Assembly (NCBI GenBank): GCA_045546995.1
Contig: JAZQDW010000040.1
Coordinates: 1 to 16,944 of the forward strand
DNA length: 16,944 bases
Source: Firm-08 sp045546995
GTDB taxonomy: Bacteria; Bacillota; Clostridia; Oscillospirales; QAKW01
Reading direction: 5' to 3'
A program made the translations under genes and the position numbers. The notes beneath the pieces were generated by a model. The model did no database searches, had not been told where the DNA came from, and saw only the letters and a program-made list of their open reading frames with translations. Positions within the stretch are counted from its first letter, which is position 1. The number at the start of each line of letters is the position of its first letter. Positions 1 through 5,770 of the stretch are shown one piece after another.

Positions 1-14
1 GGGAGAGAGGATGG

Positions 15-150
15 GGGGCAGAATGGGAAGTTTCGTTATCTCTCCCTCAGTCCTCGCTGACGCTCGGACAGCTCCCTCGTCAGAGGGAGCCAAGGCAGGC
101 TGTGCAGCCCATTTATGGGCAGCTAGTAATCAATGCACGGCCGGCAGGCC
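15..150 (-). repeat. Left copy of 136-bp terminal inverted repeat
   Basis: Bases 15-150 are the reverse complement of 16807-16942 with only two mismatches, both near the pyruvate kinase side. In the orientation of the right copy the unit starts GGCCTGCC, carries a GCCCAT/ATGGGC palindrome, then a GCTCCCTC/GAGGGAGC hairpin with loop TGAC, an imperfect GTCC/GGAC hairpin, and ends in GAGGGAGAGATAACG and about 20 more bases. The CTCCCTC/GAGGGAG core is shared with the two shorter copies at 5375-5423 and 5771-5822, so this is one dispersed family. No transposase-like gene is encoded in it. Bases 1-14 lie outside the shared part. The copy breaks the pyruvate kinase reading frame. Confidence 0.9.
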
Positions 151-324
151 CAATTTTTCCCGCACCTTTTTGACCAGCTCCAGCTTCCGCTTTTGCTCCT
201 CGTGGGTACCGTGGGAAAAGTTGAGGCGGGCCACGTTCATCCCGGCCTTGGCCAAGGCGGTGAGCGTTTCTTCGTTATCGCTGGCCGGGCCGATGGTACA
301 AATCATTTTGGTCTTACGCGCAAT
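130..324 (-). pseudogene. pyk: Pyruvate kinase, N-terminal fragment cut off by repeat
   Basis: On the minus strand the frame reads ARKTKMICTIGPASD, then MNVARLNFSHGTHEE and KKVREKLGLP. These are the opening beta strand, the NFSHG motif and the end of the first barrel helix of pyruvate kinase, which makes pyruvate and ATP from phosphoenolpyruvate and ADP. After about 64 residues, just before the expected LLDTKGPEIR block, the frame runs into the terminal repeat and stops at TGA (130-132). Normal pyruvate kinases have about 470 residues or more. The start is odd: an in-frame TAA lies five codons upstream, there is no ATG, GTG or TTG at the family N-terminus, and the codon at the right distance from AAAGGAA (332-338) is ATT (322-324). 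The first ATG is ten codons in and has no ribosome binding site. It is either a real disruption or a contig end where the assembler jumped into a repeat. Identity is confident; status is not. Confidence 0.8.
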
Positions 325-355
325 CTTTGATTTCCTTTATTTAAATACTTGTTGT

Positions 356-384
356 ATTATAGCATACCGCCGTCAGCTTGTCAA
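356..384 (-). promoter_or_regulatory. Consensus sigma-A promoter of the pyruvate kinase fragment
   Basis: On the minus strand TTGACA (379-384) and TATAAT (356-361) are both perfect consensus and are separated by exactly 17 bases. The predicted transcript start is near 349, giving a leader of about 25 bases before the AAAGGAA ribosome binding site. The -35 box begins inside the U-tract of the rpsT terminator. Confidence 0.85.
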
Positions 385-428
385 AGAAAAAGGATAAGGC
401 GATCAACCAAAGATTGATCGCCTTATCC
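385..428 (-). terminator. Rho-independent terminator of rpsT
   Basis: A perfect 15-bp stem (414-428 with 392-406) and a 7-base loop are followed on the minus strand by TTTTTCTTT. There is no U-tract on the plus strand, so it serves rpsT, whose stop codon is about 40 bases upstream. Confidence 0.92.
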
Positions 429-469
429 CAAAAACAAAAAAATGGAAAGAAAAAAATGAAAACACAAAA

Positions 470-733
470 TTAGGCAAGCGTTGCCAACTTCTTAGTCAGC
501 TGGCTCTTCTTGCGGGCTGCGTTATTTTTGTGCAGCAGACTGGCTGCCACAGCCTTATCCAACTTACGAACAGCAACAGTATAAACAGCAGTTGCAGTTT
601 CCTTATCACCGGCTGCAACAGCAGCATCGAATTTCTTAAGTTCAGTTCTCAAATCAGATTTTGCCATTTTGTTTTGCAGAGTTTTGGTCTCGGTAACGAT
701 AACTCTCTTCTTGGCGGATTTAATATTCGGCAC
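470..733 (-). CDS. rpsT: 30S ribosomal protein S20
   Basis: The 87-residue product starts MPNIKSAKKRV and is lysine/alanine rich throughout, with the S20 pattern of KSDLRTELKKF in the first helices and LHKNNAARKKSQL near the C-terminus. S20 binds the 5' domain and helix 44 of 16S rRNA and assembles early into the small subunit. The start is GTG (731-733), supported by a strong GGGAGGTG (742-749) nine bases upstream; nothing else upstream in frame is better. The gene stands alone between its own promoter (782-810) and a strong terminator (385-428), as is usual for rpsT in Firmicutes. The divergent neighbour is a sigma factor gene. Length and sequence are normal for the family. Confidence 0.97.
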   Translation of the reverse strand: MPNIKSAKKRVIVTETKTLQNKMAKSDLRTELKKFDAAVAAGDKETATAVYTVAVRKLDKAVAASLLHKNNAARKKSQLTKKLATLA

Positions 734-781
734 GGACGATGCACCTCCCTTATCAAAATGTATATTTTGTCAGTAGTAGAT

Positions 782-810
782 ATTTTATCATCATTTTTCC
801 ATAAAATCAA
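782..810 (-). promoter_or_regulatory. Probable sigma-A promoter of rpsT
   Basis: On the minus strand TTGATT (805-810) and TAAAAT (782-787) are spaced by 17 bases and lie about 50 bases upstream of the GTG start. It is arranged back to back with the sigma factor promoter at 841-869. Confidence 0.65.
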
Positions 811-840
811 TACCTTTTTCTAAAAAATCTGTAATTTTTC

Positions 841-869
841 TTGACTTGATGGAAATAGTGTTGTACAAT
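841..869 (+). promoter_or_regulatory. Probable sigma-A promoter of the SigH-like gene
   Basis: TTGACT (841-846) and TACAAT (864-869) are spaced by 17 bases, with a leader of about 35 bases to the TTG start. Each hexamer departs from consensus at one position. Confidence 0.75.
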
Positions 870-911
870 GTATACATATAAGTCTCTATTTGTGGACAGA
901 AAGGTGTCATT

Positions 912-1460
912 TTGGAAAAAAGTATCAAATTCGACCAAAACCTGCTCCTTTTGGCAAGAAACGGCGATGCCGCCGCGACCGAGGCCATTCTGCAACAGTT
1001 AGAGCCGTTGGTGCTCCGCCTGGCAGGCGAGTATCACATTGACAGCGGAGATGAAGAGGATCTGCGGCAAGAGGCGCGTTGCGGTATTACCAAGGCCATT
1101 GCCACCTACGATCCCACCCAAAATGACAGTTTCATCGCCTACGCCGTATTGTGCATCAAAAGCGCCCTGCTTTCCGCCGTGCGACACGACACCCGTCAAA
1201 AGACGCAGGTGATCAACCACGCCGTCGAGTTGACCGACGAGTTGGGGCACGCCGTCGACAGCGCCGAACGTGTGGTGCTGCGCCGACAGGAGATCAGCGA
1301 CGTCAACAAAAAAATCCGTCGCGCCCTCTCCCCCAAGGAACGGGCGGTGTTGTTGCTCTTTGCAGACGGATACACCTACAAGGAGATCGCCGGCGCTCTG
1401 CGTATGAGCACCAAGGCGGTGGACAATGCGCTTGCCCGGGCACGGGCCAAGCTGCAATAA
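912..1460 (+). CDS. Sigma-70 family RNA polymerase sigma factor, SigH-like
   Basis: The 182-residue protein has a sigma region 2 at about residues 30-105 (EEDLRQEARCGITKAIATYD, then the SFIAYAVLCIKSALLSAVRH stretch typical of -10 recognition) and a region 4 helix-turn-helix at about 132-180 (LSPKERAVLLLFADGYTYKEIA, then MSTKAVDNALARARAKL). There is no region 1.1 or long region 3, so it is a short alternative sigma factor. The TRQK after region 2 and the overall layout resemble the SigH/RpoE-like sporulation or competence class. The start is TTG (912-914), about 8-10 bases after AAAGGTG. The gene has its own promoter and no anti-sigma gene next to it. SigH-like is family-level inference; the precise regulon cannot be read from this window. 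Confidence 0.88.
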   Translation: MEKSIKFDQNLLLLARNGDAAATEAILQQLEPLVLRLAGEYHIDSGDEEDLRQEARCGITKAIATYDPTQNDSFIAYAVLCIKSALLSAVRHDTRQKTQVINHAVELTDELGHAVDSAERVVLRRQEISDVNKKIRRALSPKERAVLLLFADGYTYKEIAGALRMSTKAVDNALARARAKLQ

Positions 1461-1469
1461 TGTTTTCCT

Positions 1470-1552
1470 CCGGACGCTTGTCCGGTCTATATGCCCGAAA
1501 GCTCACGGTGAGCAACTTATAGGAGGCTGCGGTTCAACTCCGTGGACGGGTA
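1470..1552 (+). other. Possible structured leader upstream of zinc-ribbon gene
   Basis: The 128-base gap between the sigma factor stop and the zinc-ribbon start can fold into several elements: a perfect CCGGAC/GTCCGG hairpin (1470-1485), and a junction closed by TGCCCG (1492-1497) with CGGGTA (1547-1552). That junction encloses GCTCA/TGAGC (1501-1513) and a 5-bp stem with the 7-base loop TTCAACT (1528-1544). The loop resembles a tRNA T-loop, but the rest does not fit a tRNA. I recognise no known riboswitch class here. Confidence 0.35.
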
Positions 1553-1588
1553 AAATAATTTTTCCCAGGAAAAGGAAGAGGTAAACCA

Positions 1589-1867
1589 ATGTACGAAGAC
1601 AAGACTTTAATTTGCAACGAGTGCGGCAAGGAATTCGTTTTCACTGCAGGTGAGCAGGAATTCTATGCTGAAAAGGGCTTCCAGAACGAGCCTAAGAAGT
1701 GCAAAGAATGCAGAGACGCCAGAAAAGCTGCCGCCAAGAGCGCCAGAGTTATGTATGATGCTGTTTGCGCAGCATGCGGCGCAGATTGCAAAGTTCCCTT
1801 CAAACCCACAGAAGACCGTCCTGTATACTGCAGTGAGTGCTTCGCTAAAATGAAAGAAGAAGCGTAA
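1589..1867 (+). CDS. Zinc-ribbon protein with two CxxC pairs of sites (zf-trcl type)
   Basis: The 92-residue protein carries two four-cysteine zinc sites. The first is C9/C12 with C38/C41 (LICNECGKEF and KKCKECRDARK), matching the probable zinc-ribbon domain called zf-trcl. The second is C60/C63 with C81/C84 (CAACGADC and VYCSECF), close to the CxxC...CxxC zinc ribbons of small Clostridia and Chloroflexi proteins. The linker is lysine/alanine rich and basic, so nucleic-acid binding is plausible, but no function is established. GGAAGAGG lies about 6-12 bases before the ATG. A strong terminator follows at 1891-1920. Codon use (AAG, GAA, GCT and TTC rich) looks like that of a well-expressed gene. 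Family assignment is good; role is unknown. Confidence 0.88.
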   Translation: MYEDKTLICNECGKEFVFTAGEQEFYAEKGFQNEPKKCKECRDARKAAAKSARVMYDAVCAACGADCKVPFKPTEDRPVYCSECFAKMKEEA

Positions 1868-1890
1868 GACTTAAAACATTTACAGATAAA

Positions 1891-1920
1891 AACACCGCCG
1901 AATGGCGGTGTTTTTATTTT
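1891..1920 (+). terminator. Rho-independent terminator of the zinc-ribbon gene
   Basis: AACACCGCC (1891-1899) pairs with GGCGGTGTT (1904-1912) around a GAAT loop, followed by a T-rich run with only one interrupting A. Confidence 0.93.
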
Positions 1921-1930
1921 TTTAAAAATC

Positions 1931-1957
1931 AAAAGGATGGGCATCGCCCATCCTTTT
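1931..1957 (-). terminator. Terminator of the TM2 gene
   Basis: A 12-bp stem AAAAGGATGGGC (1931-1942) with its complement (1946-1957) and a 3-base loop is followed on the minus strand by TTTTGATTTTT. It sits ten bases after the TM2 stop codon. A T-run exists on the plus strand too, so it may work in both directions. Confidence 0.85.
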
Positions 1958-1966
1958 TTGTTTGGT

Positions 1967-2359
1967 TTACTCCTTCAGGGGAACACCGTTGGCGTCGGCA
2001 TTGATGGAGCCGCACAGGATCATAATTCCCTCGATCAAGCCCCAGATACTGCCGATACCCATACAGAACGAGAGCACGATCTGCGCGATCGCCTTACCGG
2101 TAAAGCCGAGATAGAAATTGTGAATGCCCAGACCACCCAGGAAAATGCCCAAGAGACCGGCCGTCAGTCTGGATTTCTGCATCGTGGGATTGACGGGCTG
2201 GGACAGGGCCACACCGCACTTGGTGCAAACGGCCGCGCCGGGAGCGGTGTTGGTACCGCAATTGGGGCAATAAGAAGCGCCGGCGCCGGCAGGCACACCG
2301 CATCTTACGCACACCACAGCCTGATTATCCATTTGATTACCGCAATTTCTGCAAAACAT
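1967..2359 (-). CDS. Zinc-ribbon TM2-domain membrane protein
   Basis: The 130-residue protein begins with two zinc ribbons: C3/C6 with C17/C20, and C31/C34 with C45/C48 (YCPNCGTN and VCTKCGVAL). From about residue 63 it has a TM2 domain: two membrane helices flanking the GGLGIHNFYLGFTGKA motif, then IVLSFCMGIGSIWGLIEGIMIL. TM2 proteins of this type are common in gut Clostridia, and their biochemical role is unknown. The zinc ribbons face the cytoplasm if the usual topology holds. The start is well set by GGAGG eleven bases upstream. It follows the DUF2752 gene on the same strand with a gap of about 60 bases, so the two are probably co-transcribed. Confidence 0.9.
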   Translation of the reverse strand: MFCRNCGNQMDNQAVVCVRCGVPAGAGASYCPNCGTNTAPGAAVCTKCGVALSQPVNPTMQKSRLTAGLLGIFLGGLGIHNFYLGFTGKAIAQIVLSFCMGIGSIWGLIEGIMILCGSINADANGVPLKE

Positions 2360-2422
2360 ATCTCATTTCCTCCTTATATTCTGCCAAGCGCTCCCGCCTT
2401 TTTTACAGAAGCCTTGACTCTT

Positions 2423-2791
2423 TTATATTACTGCCCGCCATGCGGGGATAAGCAATCTGCCCAAAAACACCAATACAAAGCCGCCCAGACAAATGCCGAT
2501 GATCCAAGCGTCTGCCTTGGGCCGTCCCAGCAGTTTCCCATCCGCCAGTATGTACAGATACAGGATGGGCACGCTCCAAAACCAGGGATGTAACGACAAG
2601 GCGCGCCACAGGTTGCCATGAAGCGCCGCCGCCCAGGCACGGGTCATCCCACAGCCCGGACAGGGCAAAGCTACCAGCGTTTTCATCCAACAGGGAATCT
2701 GCCATACGACCATCAGATATACGTAGACGGCCACCGCCAGCGTACCCAGCAGCTTGATACCGATATGAGTAAATCGCTTTATAAAATACAT
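2423..2791 (-). CDS. DUF2752 membrane protein
   Basis: The 122-residue protein has three hydrophobic helices (about 10-32, 70-84 and 95-115) and the DUF2752 signature PCPGCGMTRA (43-52), followed by LHGNLWRALSLHP (57-69). The two cysteines at 44 and 47 and the HP pair are the family's conserved positions; function is unknown. The start is uncertain. A TTG at 2816-2818 would add nine residues but has no ribosome binding site. The ATG at 2789-2791 also has only a weak one, and a promoter-like TTGAAA-17-TATTAT overlaps it. I prefer the ATG because the hydrophobic helix begins soon after. It lies downstream of the CE2-like esterase gene and upstream of the TM2 gene, and DUF2752 and TM2 genes often sit together. 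Confidence 0.82.
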   Translation of the reverse strand: MYFIKRFTHIGIKLLGTLAVAVYVYLMVVWQIPCWMKTLVALPCPGCGMTRAWAAALHGNLWRALSLHPWFWSVPILYLYILADGKLLGRPKADAWIIGICLGGFVLVFLGRLLIPAWRAVI

Positions 2792-2851
2792 AATATCATA
2801 TCTTTCGTGCTTTTTCAATATTTTTATCGGAATTTCGACCGATTATTGCCC

Positions 2852-4234
2852 TCAATCCTTCCAACCGGTCAGACGGCGGATCTCCTTTTCCAGCGTCAGG
2901 GCATTTTCCTTATGGGAGGCGGGATTGGGATGGCCGATGACACGGGTCTCGGAATTTTTCAGCGGCAAAAAGCTCGTTTTATGATCGCCGCAGGCAGAAA
3001 TAGCCGCCTTGATGGCGCCTTCGTGGGTGTTGCCCATCATACCGTACGCAAAAATAATATATGCGTTCGGATTGTTTTTGCGTACGTTTTTCAGGAAAGC
3101 GGTAGCGGCAGTCGTCACCTCGGCGCCGGAGGAATTTTTATGATCGTTGGTGCCCAGATTGATGACCACCACGTGGGGCTGCCAGGATTTGAAATTCCAA
3201 GCCACGCCGGCATTGTTATAGCCGTCCAGCTGGGGATACAAAAACGGCATCAGTTTATCGGTATCGCCCGAGGTGTTGTGAGCCAGTCCCCGACCGCTGA
3301 TGGCGATGACGTTAAAATCAGCTCGCAACGCCGTGGCCGCCAATGCGGCATAGGTCTTGGTACCGTCCTCCGTCTTGGTGCTCCAGGTATCGGCGGAGGA
3401 GGTGCTCAACACACCGTAGCCCACGGTAATGGAATCCCCCACAAATTCAATGCGACGTTCCGATGCGGCGGGCGGCGCCATAATGGTGGTATTTTTGGCC
3501 AGCGTGATGTCACTTACACCGGCAGAGGCGCTGCGGCCGTTGGTCCGCTTGACCACACGGATGGTATGCACACCCTTTTTCAGCCCCTTGGCCAGGGTGA
3601 CGGTCTGCATGGTATCCGTCAGCGGGATATTTTTCGCCTGTTCCTTGCCGTCAATATAGATCTTCAGAAAGGCAACGTGCTCGTCACCGTTGTTTTCCGA
3701 TTCGATCATTGCTTCCGCCCCGGTGCCGTTGATGGTAAACTCAAAGCCGGAGGCGGTCCAGTTAAACCAATACGTGCCGTTTTGCTCGTAGGTGCGGCCG
3801 AAATAGCGCACGTCGGTGGCAAGATCCACCACCGTATTATCCTTTTCCTGCGTCGTCGGTTGCTGCTCGGTGGGCGTGTTGGTCGGCTGCTGAGGTTGTG
3901 TGGTGCCGGAGGGCTGCTCCGGTGTCGGCGCGGTGGGCTGTTGGGTCTGCGACCCGCTCGGCTGTGCAGGGGTAGTCGGCTGTGCCTGCGTAGTCGGCGC
4001 CTGCGTCTGCGGAGCGGCAGGTTGTTGGGTCTGCGTCTGCCCGCCTGCAGGCGACTGCGTCGTGGTGCCCGGCACGGTTTCCGGTTGCTCGGTTTGGGGC
4101 AGCTGTGTTTGCGGTACGGTTTGCTGTACCGGTTGCTGTGTATTTGCCATAATTTCCTCCTCTGCGCTCGGTTTGCATCCGCTCAGACAAAGCAGTGCGA
4201 TCAACAGCACCGCCGTAAAACGTTTCAGCTTCAT
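2852..4234 (-). CDS. Carbohydrate esterase family 2-like SGNH lipoprotein
   Basis: The 460-residue protein starts MKLKRFTAVLLIALLCLSGC, a lipoprotein signal with the anchored cysteine at residue 20. A Pro/Thr/Gln-rich linker of about 100 residues follows, then a beta-rich domain at about 135-255 (VRYFGRTYEQNGTYWFNWTA...), like the jelly-roll of CE2 enzymes. The SGNH hydrolase domain runs from about 260 to the end: nucleophile Ser268 in FVGDSITVGYG, Asn363 in INLGTND, and His435/His441 in the GHPNPASHKENA region. CE2 enzymes remove O-acetyl groups from plant or bacterial polysaccharides, so an extracellular glycan esterase is likely; the substrate is not visible. The frame is open far upstream, but the ATG at 4234 is chosen because GGAG lies seven bases before it and the lipobox follows. 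ATG 4240 is the alternative. It probably heads an operon with the DUF2752 and TM2 genes. Confidence 0.85.
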   Translation of the reverse strand: MKLKRFTAVLLIALLCLSGCKPSAEEEIMANTQQPVQQTVPQTQLPQTEQPETVPGTTTQSPAGGQTQTQQPAAPQTQAPTTQAQPTTPAQPSGSQTQQPTAPTPEQPSGTTQPQQPTNTPTEQQPTTQEKDNTVVDLATDVRYFGRTYEQNGTYWFNWTASGFEFTINGTGAEAMIESENNGDEHVAFLKIYIDGKEQAKNIPLTDTMQTVTLAKGLKKGVHTIRVVKRTNGRSASAGVSDITLAKNTTIMAPPAASERRIEFVGDSITVGYGVLSTSSADTWSTKTEDGTKTYAALAATALRADFNVIAISGRGLAHNTSGDTDKLMPFLYPQLDGYNNAGVAWNFKSWQPHVVVINLGTNDHKNSSGAEVTTAATAFLKNVRKNNPNAYIIFAYGMMGNTHEGAIKAAISACGDHKTSFLPLKNSETRVIGHPNPASHKENALTLEKEIRRLTGWKD

Positions 4235-4259
4235 ATACATTCTCCGCCTTTCTTTTTTC

Positions 4260-4288
4260 ATTTTACCATCTCCCGCCCCTTTTCGCAA
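4260..4288 (-). promoter_or_regulatory. Probable promoter of the CE2-like gene
   Basis: On the minus strand TTGCGA (4283-4288) and TAAAAT (4260-4265) are 17 bases apart, about 25 bases before the start codon. A TTGACT slightly further upstream would give a spacer of 22, too long. Confidence 0.45.
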
Positions 4289-4300
4289 GTCAATCCTTAC

Positions 4301-4333
4301 AAAAATTGCCCGAGGGGAAAATCCCTCGGGCAA
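4301..4333 (-). terminator. Terminator of the 303-aa surface protein gene
   Basis: An 11-bp stem TTGCCCGAGGG (4306-4316) pairs with 4323-4333 and is followed on the minus strand by TTTTT. A second small hairpin (GGCGG/CCGCC, 4335-4348) lies between it and the stop codon. The stem resembles the S1-gene terminator at 6241-6266. Confidence 0.9.
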
Positions 4334-4353
4334 GGGCGGCGCTCCGCCAAACT

Positions 4354-5265
4354 TTATGCTTTTTTCTTTTTTAGGGCAAAGACGAGGATGAGCGCCACCA
4401 GCGCCACCGCGCCGCCCACAATGCCGATCCACAGCCACGGCACGCGAGAAACATCCTCCTCAAATTCCGTCGCGCCTCCACCGATGGTGGGCTGATTTGT
4501 TCGATCTTCGGGTTTTACATAATATTTATCCTCATATTCTGCAATCGCCGACACGAGCTGTTCTTTTGTGAGAAACTTTTGTCTTAAAAACCGTTCATTA
4601 AACTCCTGACAATGATTCAGTGCATAGGCTTCGGGAAAATATGCGGCAACCGTTTGGCCGTCTTTTTCACACAGTACGAACACAAAGCCATCAATCATAA
4701 AGGTGTGTTGCGGCGTCCAATCCTTAAGTCCGTATTCTTCCAGCGTTTTCAACATACGATCCACCAGAATATAATTGGCGGTTTCGTTTGAAACAGACCC
4801 GCCGCCGGAACCATAAGCATTCGAAAAGCCATTATAGGAATAAATGTTTGTATAATTTGCAAATTCACCCTTATAATATACCGGCGCATAAATATAAGTC
4901 TTTATCACAGCTTCAGATTGTTGATGTAAAAACGCCGCTTTATCCTCGGCATCAAACAAGCCGCCAATCGTCTCTTTGGTCCAGTTTTGTGTGGTCCAAA
5001 TCGGCTTTGAAATATCTACCGAAATCTCTTGAATATCGAAGTTTTTCTCATCTTCACCGAAGTATTTGTTGGCCCGCATCCATCTTTCGTAAGGAATTGC
5101 AAGTTGCTCAGCTGTGGAATGATTCTTTATGTATTCCTGATACAGCTCGTTCTTTCCATCACAGTAAAAAGCCTCACCCATTTCAGCAAAGGACTGAATG
5201 GGCATAAGAGCAATCAGCACCACCAGCAGTGTTGACGAACAAATTCTTTTAAAAATTCTTTTCAT
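4354..5265 (-). CDS. Exported membrane-anchored protein of unknown function
   Basis: I do not recognise this 303-residue protein. It begins with a clear Sec signal peptide (MKRIFKRICSSTLLVVLIAL, likely cut after SFA near residue 27). It continues as an extracellular domain of about 245 residues rich in Tyr, Asn and acidic residues, and ends in one membrane helix (about 275-298, PWLWIGIVGGAVALVALILV) with a KKKKA tail. That is a type I layout with a C-terminal anchor. There is no LPxTG sorting motif, no lipobox and no catalytic motif I can name. The start has GGAGG seven to eight bases upstream. It has its own terminator just before the CE2-like gene. Codon use is more AT-rich than in the housekeeping operon. 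A surface adhesin or sensor stalk would be a guess. Confidence 0.8.
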   Translation of the reverse strand: MKRIFKRICSSTLLVVLIALMPIQSFAEMGEAFYCDGKNELYQEYIKNHSTAEQLAIPYERWMRANKYFGEDEKNFDIQEISVDISKPIWTTQNWTKETIGGLFDAEDKAAFLHQQSEAVIKTYIYAPVYYKGEFANYTNIYSYNGFSNAYGSGGGSVSNETANYILVDRMLKTLEEYGLKDWTPQHTFMIDGFVFVLCEKDGQTVAAYFPEAYALNHCQEFNERFLRQKFLTKEQLVSAIAEYEDKYYVKPEDRTNQPTIGGGATEFEEDVSRVPWLWIGIVGGAVALVALILVFALKKKKA

Positions 5266-5335
5266 AGATATACCTCCAAATCAAAAATACAGCTGTTTTG
5301 CCGAAGGTTTACTCTTCACGGGACTCACCAATTTC

Positions 5336-5341
5336 ATTATA
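5336..5341 (-). promoter_or_regulatory. Candidate -10 box for the 303-aa surface protein gene
   Basis: A perfect TATAAT on the minus strand lies about 70 bases before the start codon. The hexamer 17 bases upstream is TTGTTC, a weak -35. The facing GCCGAAGG (5300-5307) and CCTTCGGC (5370-5377) could form a long-range hairpin around this region. Confidence 0.4.
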
Positions 5342-5365
5342 TGCTTGTGTCAAATTTGGAACAAA

Positions 5366-5767
5366 TTAGCCTTCGGCTCCCTCTGACGAGGGAGCTGTCA
5401 GCGAAGCTGACTGAGGGAGAGAGTTTTTAACAGCCAAGTCTATATATTCGCATACACCTCTAAAATTTCGGTCAATATCCAAATTACAAATCCTTAAAAT
5501 TGTTAAATTCATACCCTCTAACTCTTTCGTTCTAACTTTGTCTTTTTCTATTTGCTCTGGGGTATAATGACCACCACCGTCAAGTTCAACTACAAGTCTT
5601 GCTTTTGCGCAATAGAAATCTGCTATGTAATTTCCAATTGCTTTTTGTCTTTGAAACCTGATAGGGTAATATCTTAAAAACTTATACCAAAGTTTTCGTT
5701 CCCAAGGTGTCATATTTTTTCTTAAATTTTTTGCAAGAGAGATATTAGCTTTATTATATTCTTTCAT
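5366..5767 (-). CDS. DUF559 endonuclease-domain protein nested between repeats
   Basis: The 133-residue protein matches the DUF559 domain, a relative of the Vsr and restriction-endonuclease folds. It shows MTPWERKLWYKFLR (Glu23), IADFYC (Asp50) and VVELDGGGHY (Glu61, Asp63), and ends in KELEGMNLTILRICNLDI. These acidic residues match the family's presumed metal-dependent nuclease site; activity is not proven for most members. The gene is AT-rich compared with its neighbours. Its edges are unusual: the ribosome binding site GGAGGGAGAGA lies inside repeat 5771-5822, two bases upstream of AATTATG. The last ~17 residues (LPQSASLTAPSSEGAEG) and the TAA stop are written by, or lie directly at, the opposite repeat copy at 5375-5423. 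The native domain probably ends near residue 115. No other gene shares this block. Confidence 0.88.
   Translation of the reverse strand: MKEYNKANISLAKNLRKNMTPWERKLWYKFLRYYPIRFQRQKAIGNYIADFYCAKARLVVELDGGGHYTPEQIEKDKVRTKELEGMNLTILRICNLDIDRNFRGVCEYIDLAVKNSLPQSASLTAPSSEGAEG
5375..5423 (+). repeat. Palindromic repeat copy at the 3' side of the DUF559 gene
   Basis: It has an 8-bp hairpin GCTCCCTC/GAGGGAGC (5376-5395), then GTCAGC-GAA-GCTGAC (5397-5411), then TGAGGGAGAGAG. The same order of parts occurs in the terminal repeats and, inverted, at 5771-5822. It encodes the C-terminal tail of the DUF559 protein on the minus strand. Confidence 0.92.
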
Positions 5768-5770
5768 AAT

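Noticed and set aside
11..397. 128-residue plus-strand frame over the left repeat
   Set aside because: It is the repeat unit plus the antisense of the pyruvate kinase fragment; there is no ribosome binding site. Its peptide TAPSSEGAKAG is simply a translated repeat.
1528..1551. tRNA gene suggested by the TTCAACT loop and following stem
   Set aside because: Only about 60 bases are enclosed; there is no anticodon arm and the acceptor pairs only partly, so a functional tRNA is not supported.
2618..4495. 625-residue plus-strand frame
   Set aside because: It lies antisense to the CE2-like esterase gene, whose lipobox and catalytic motifs are clear; the long frame comes from GC-rich codon structure.
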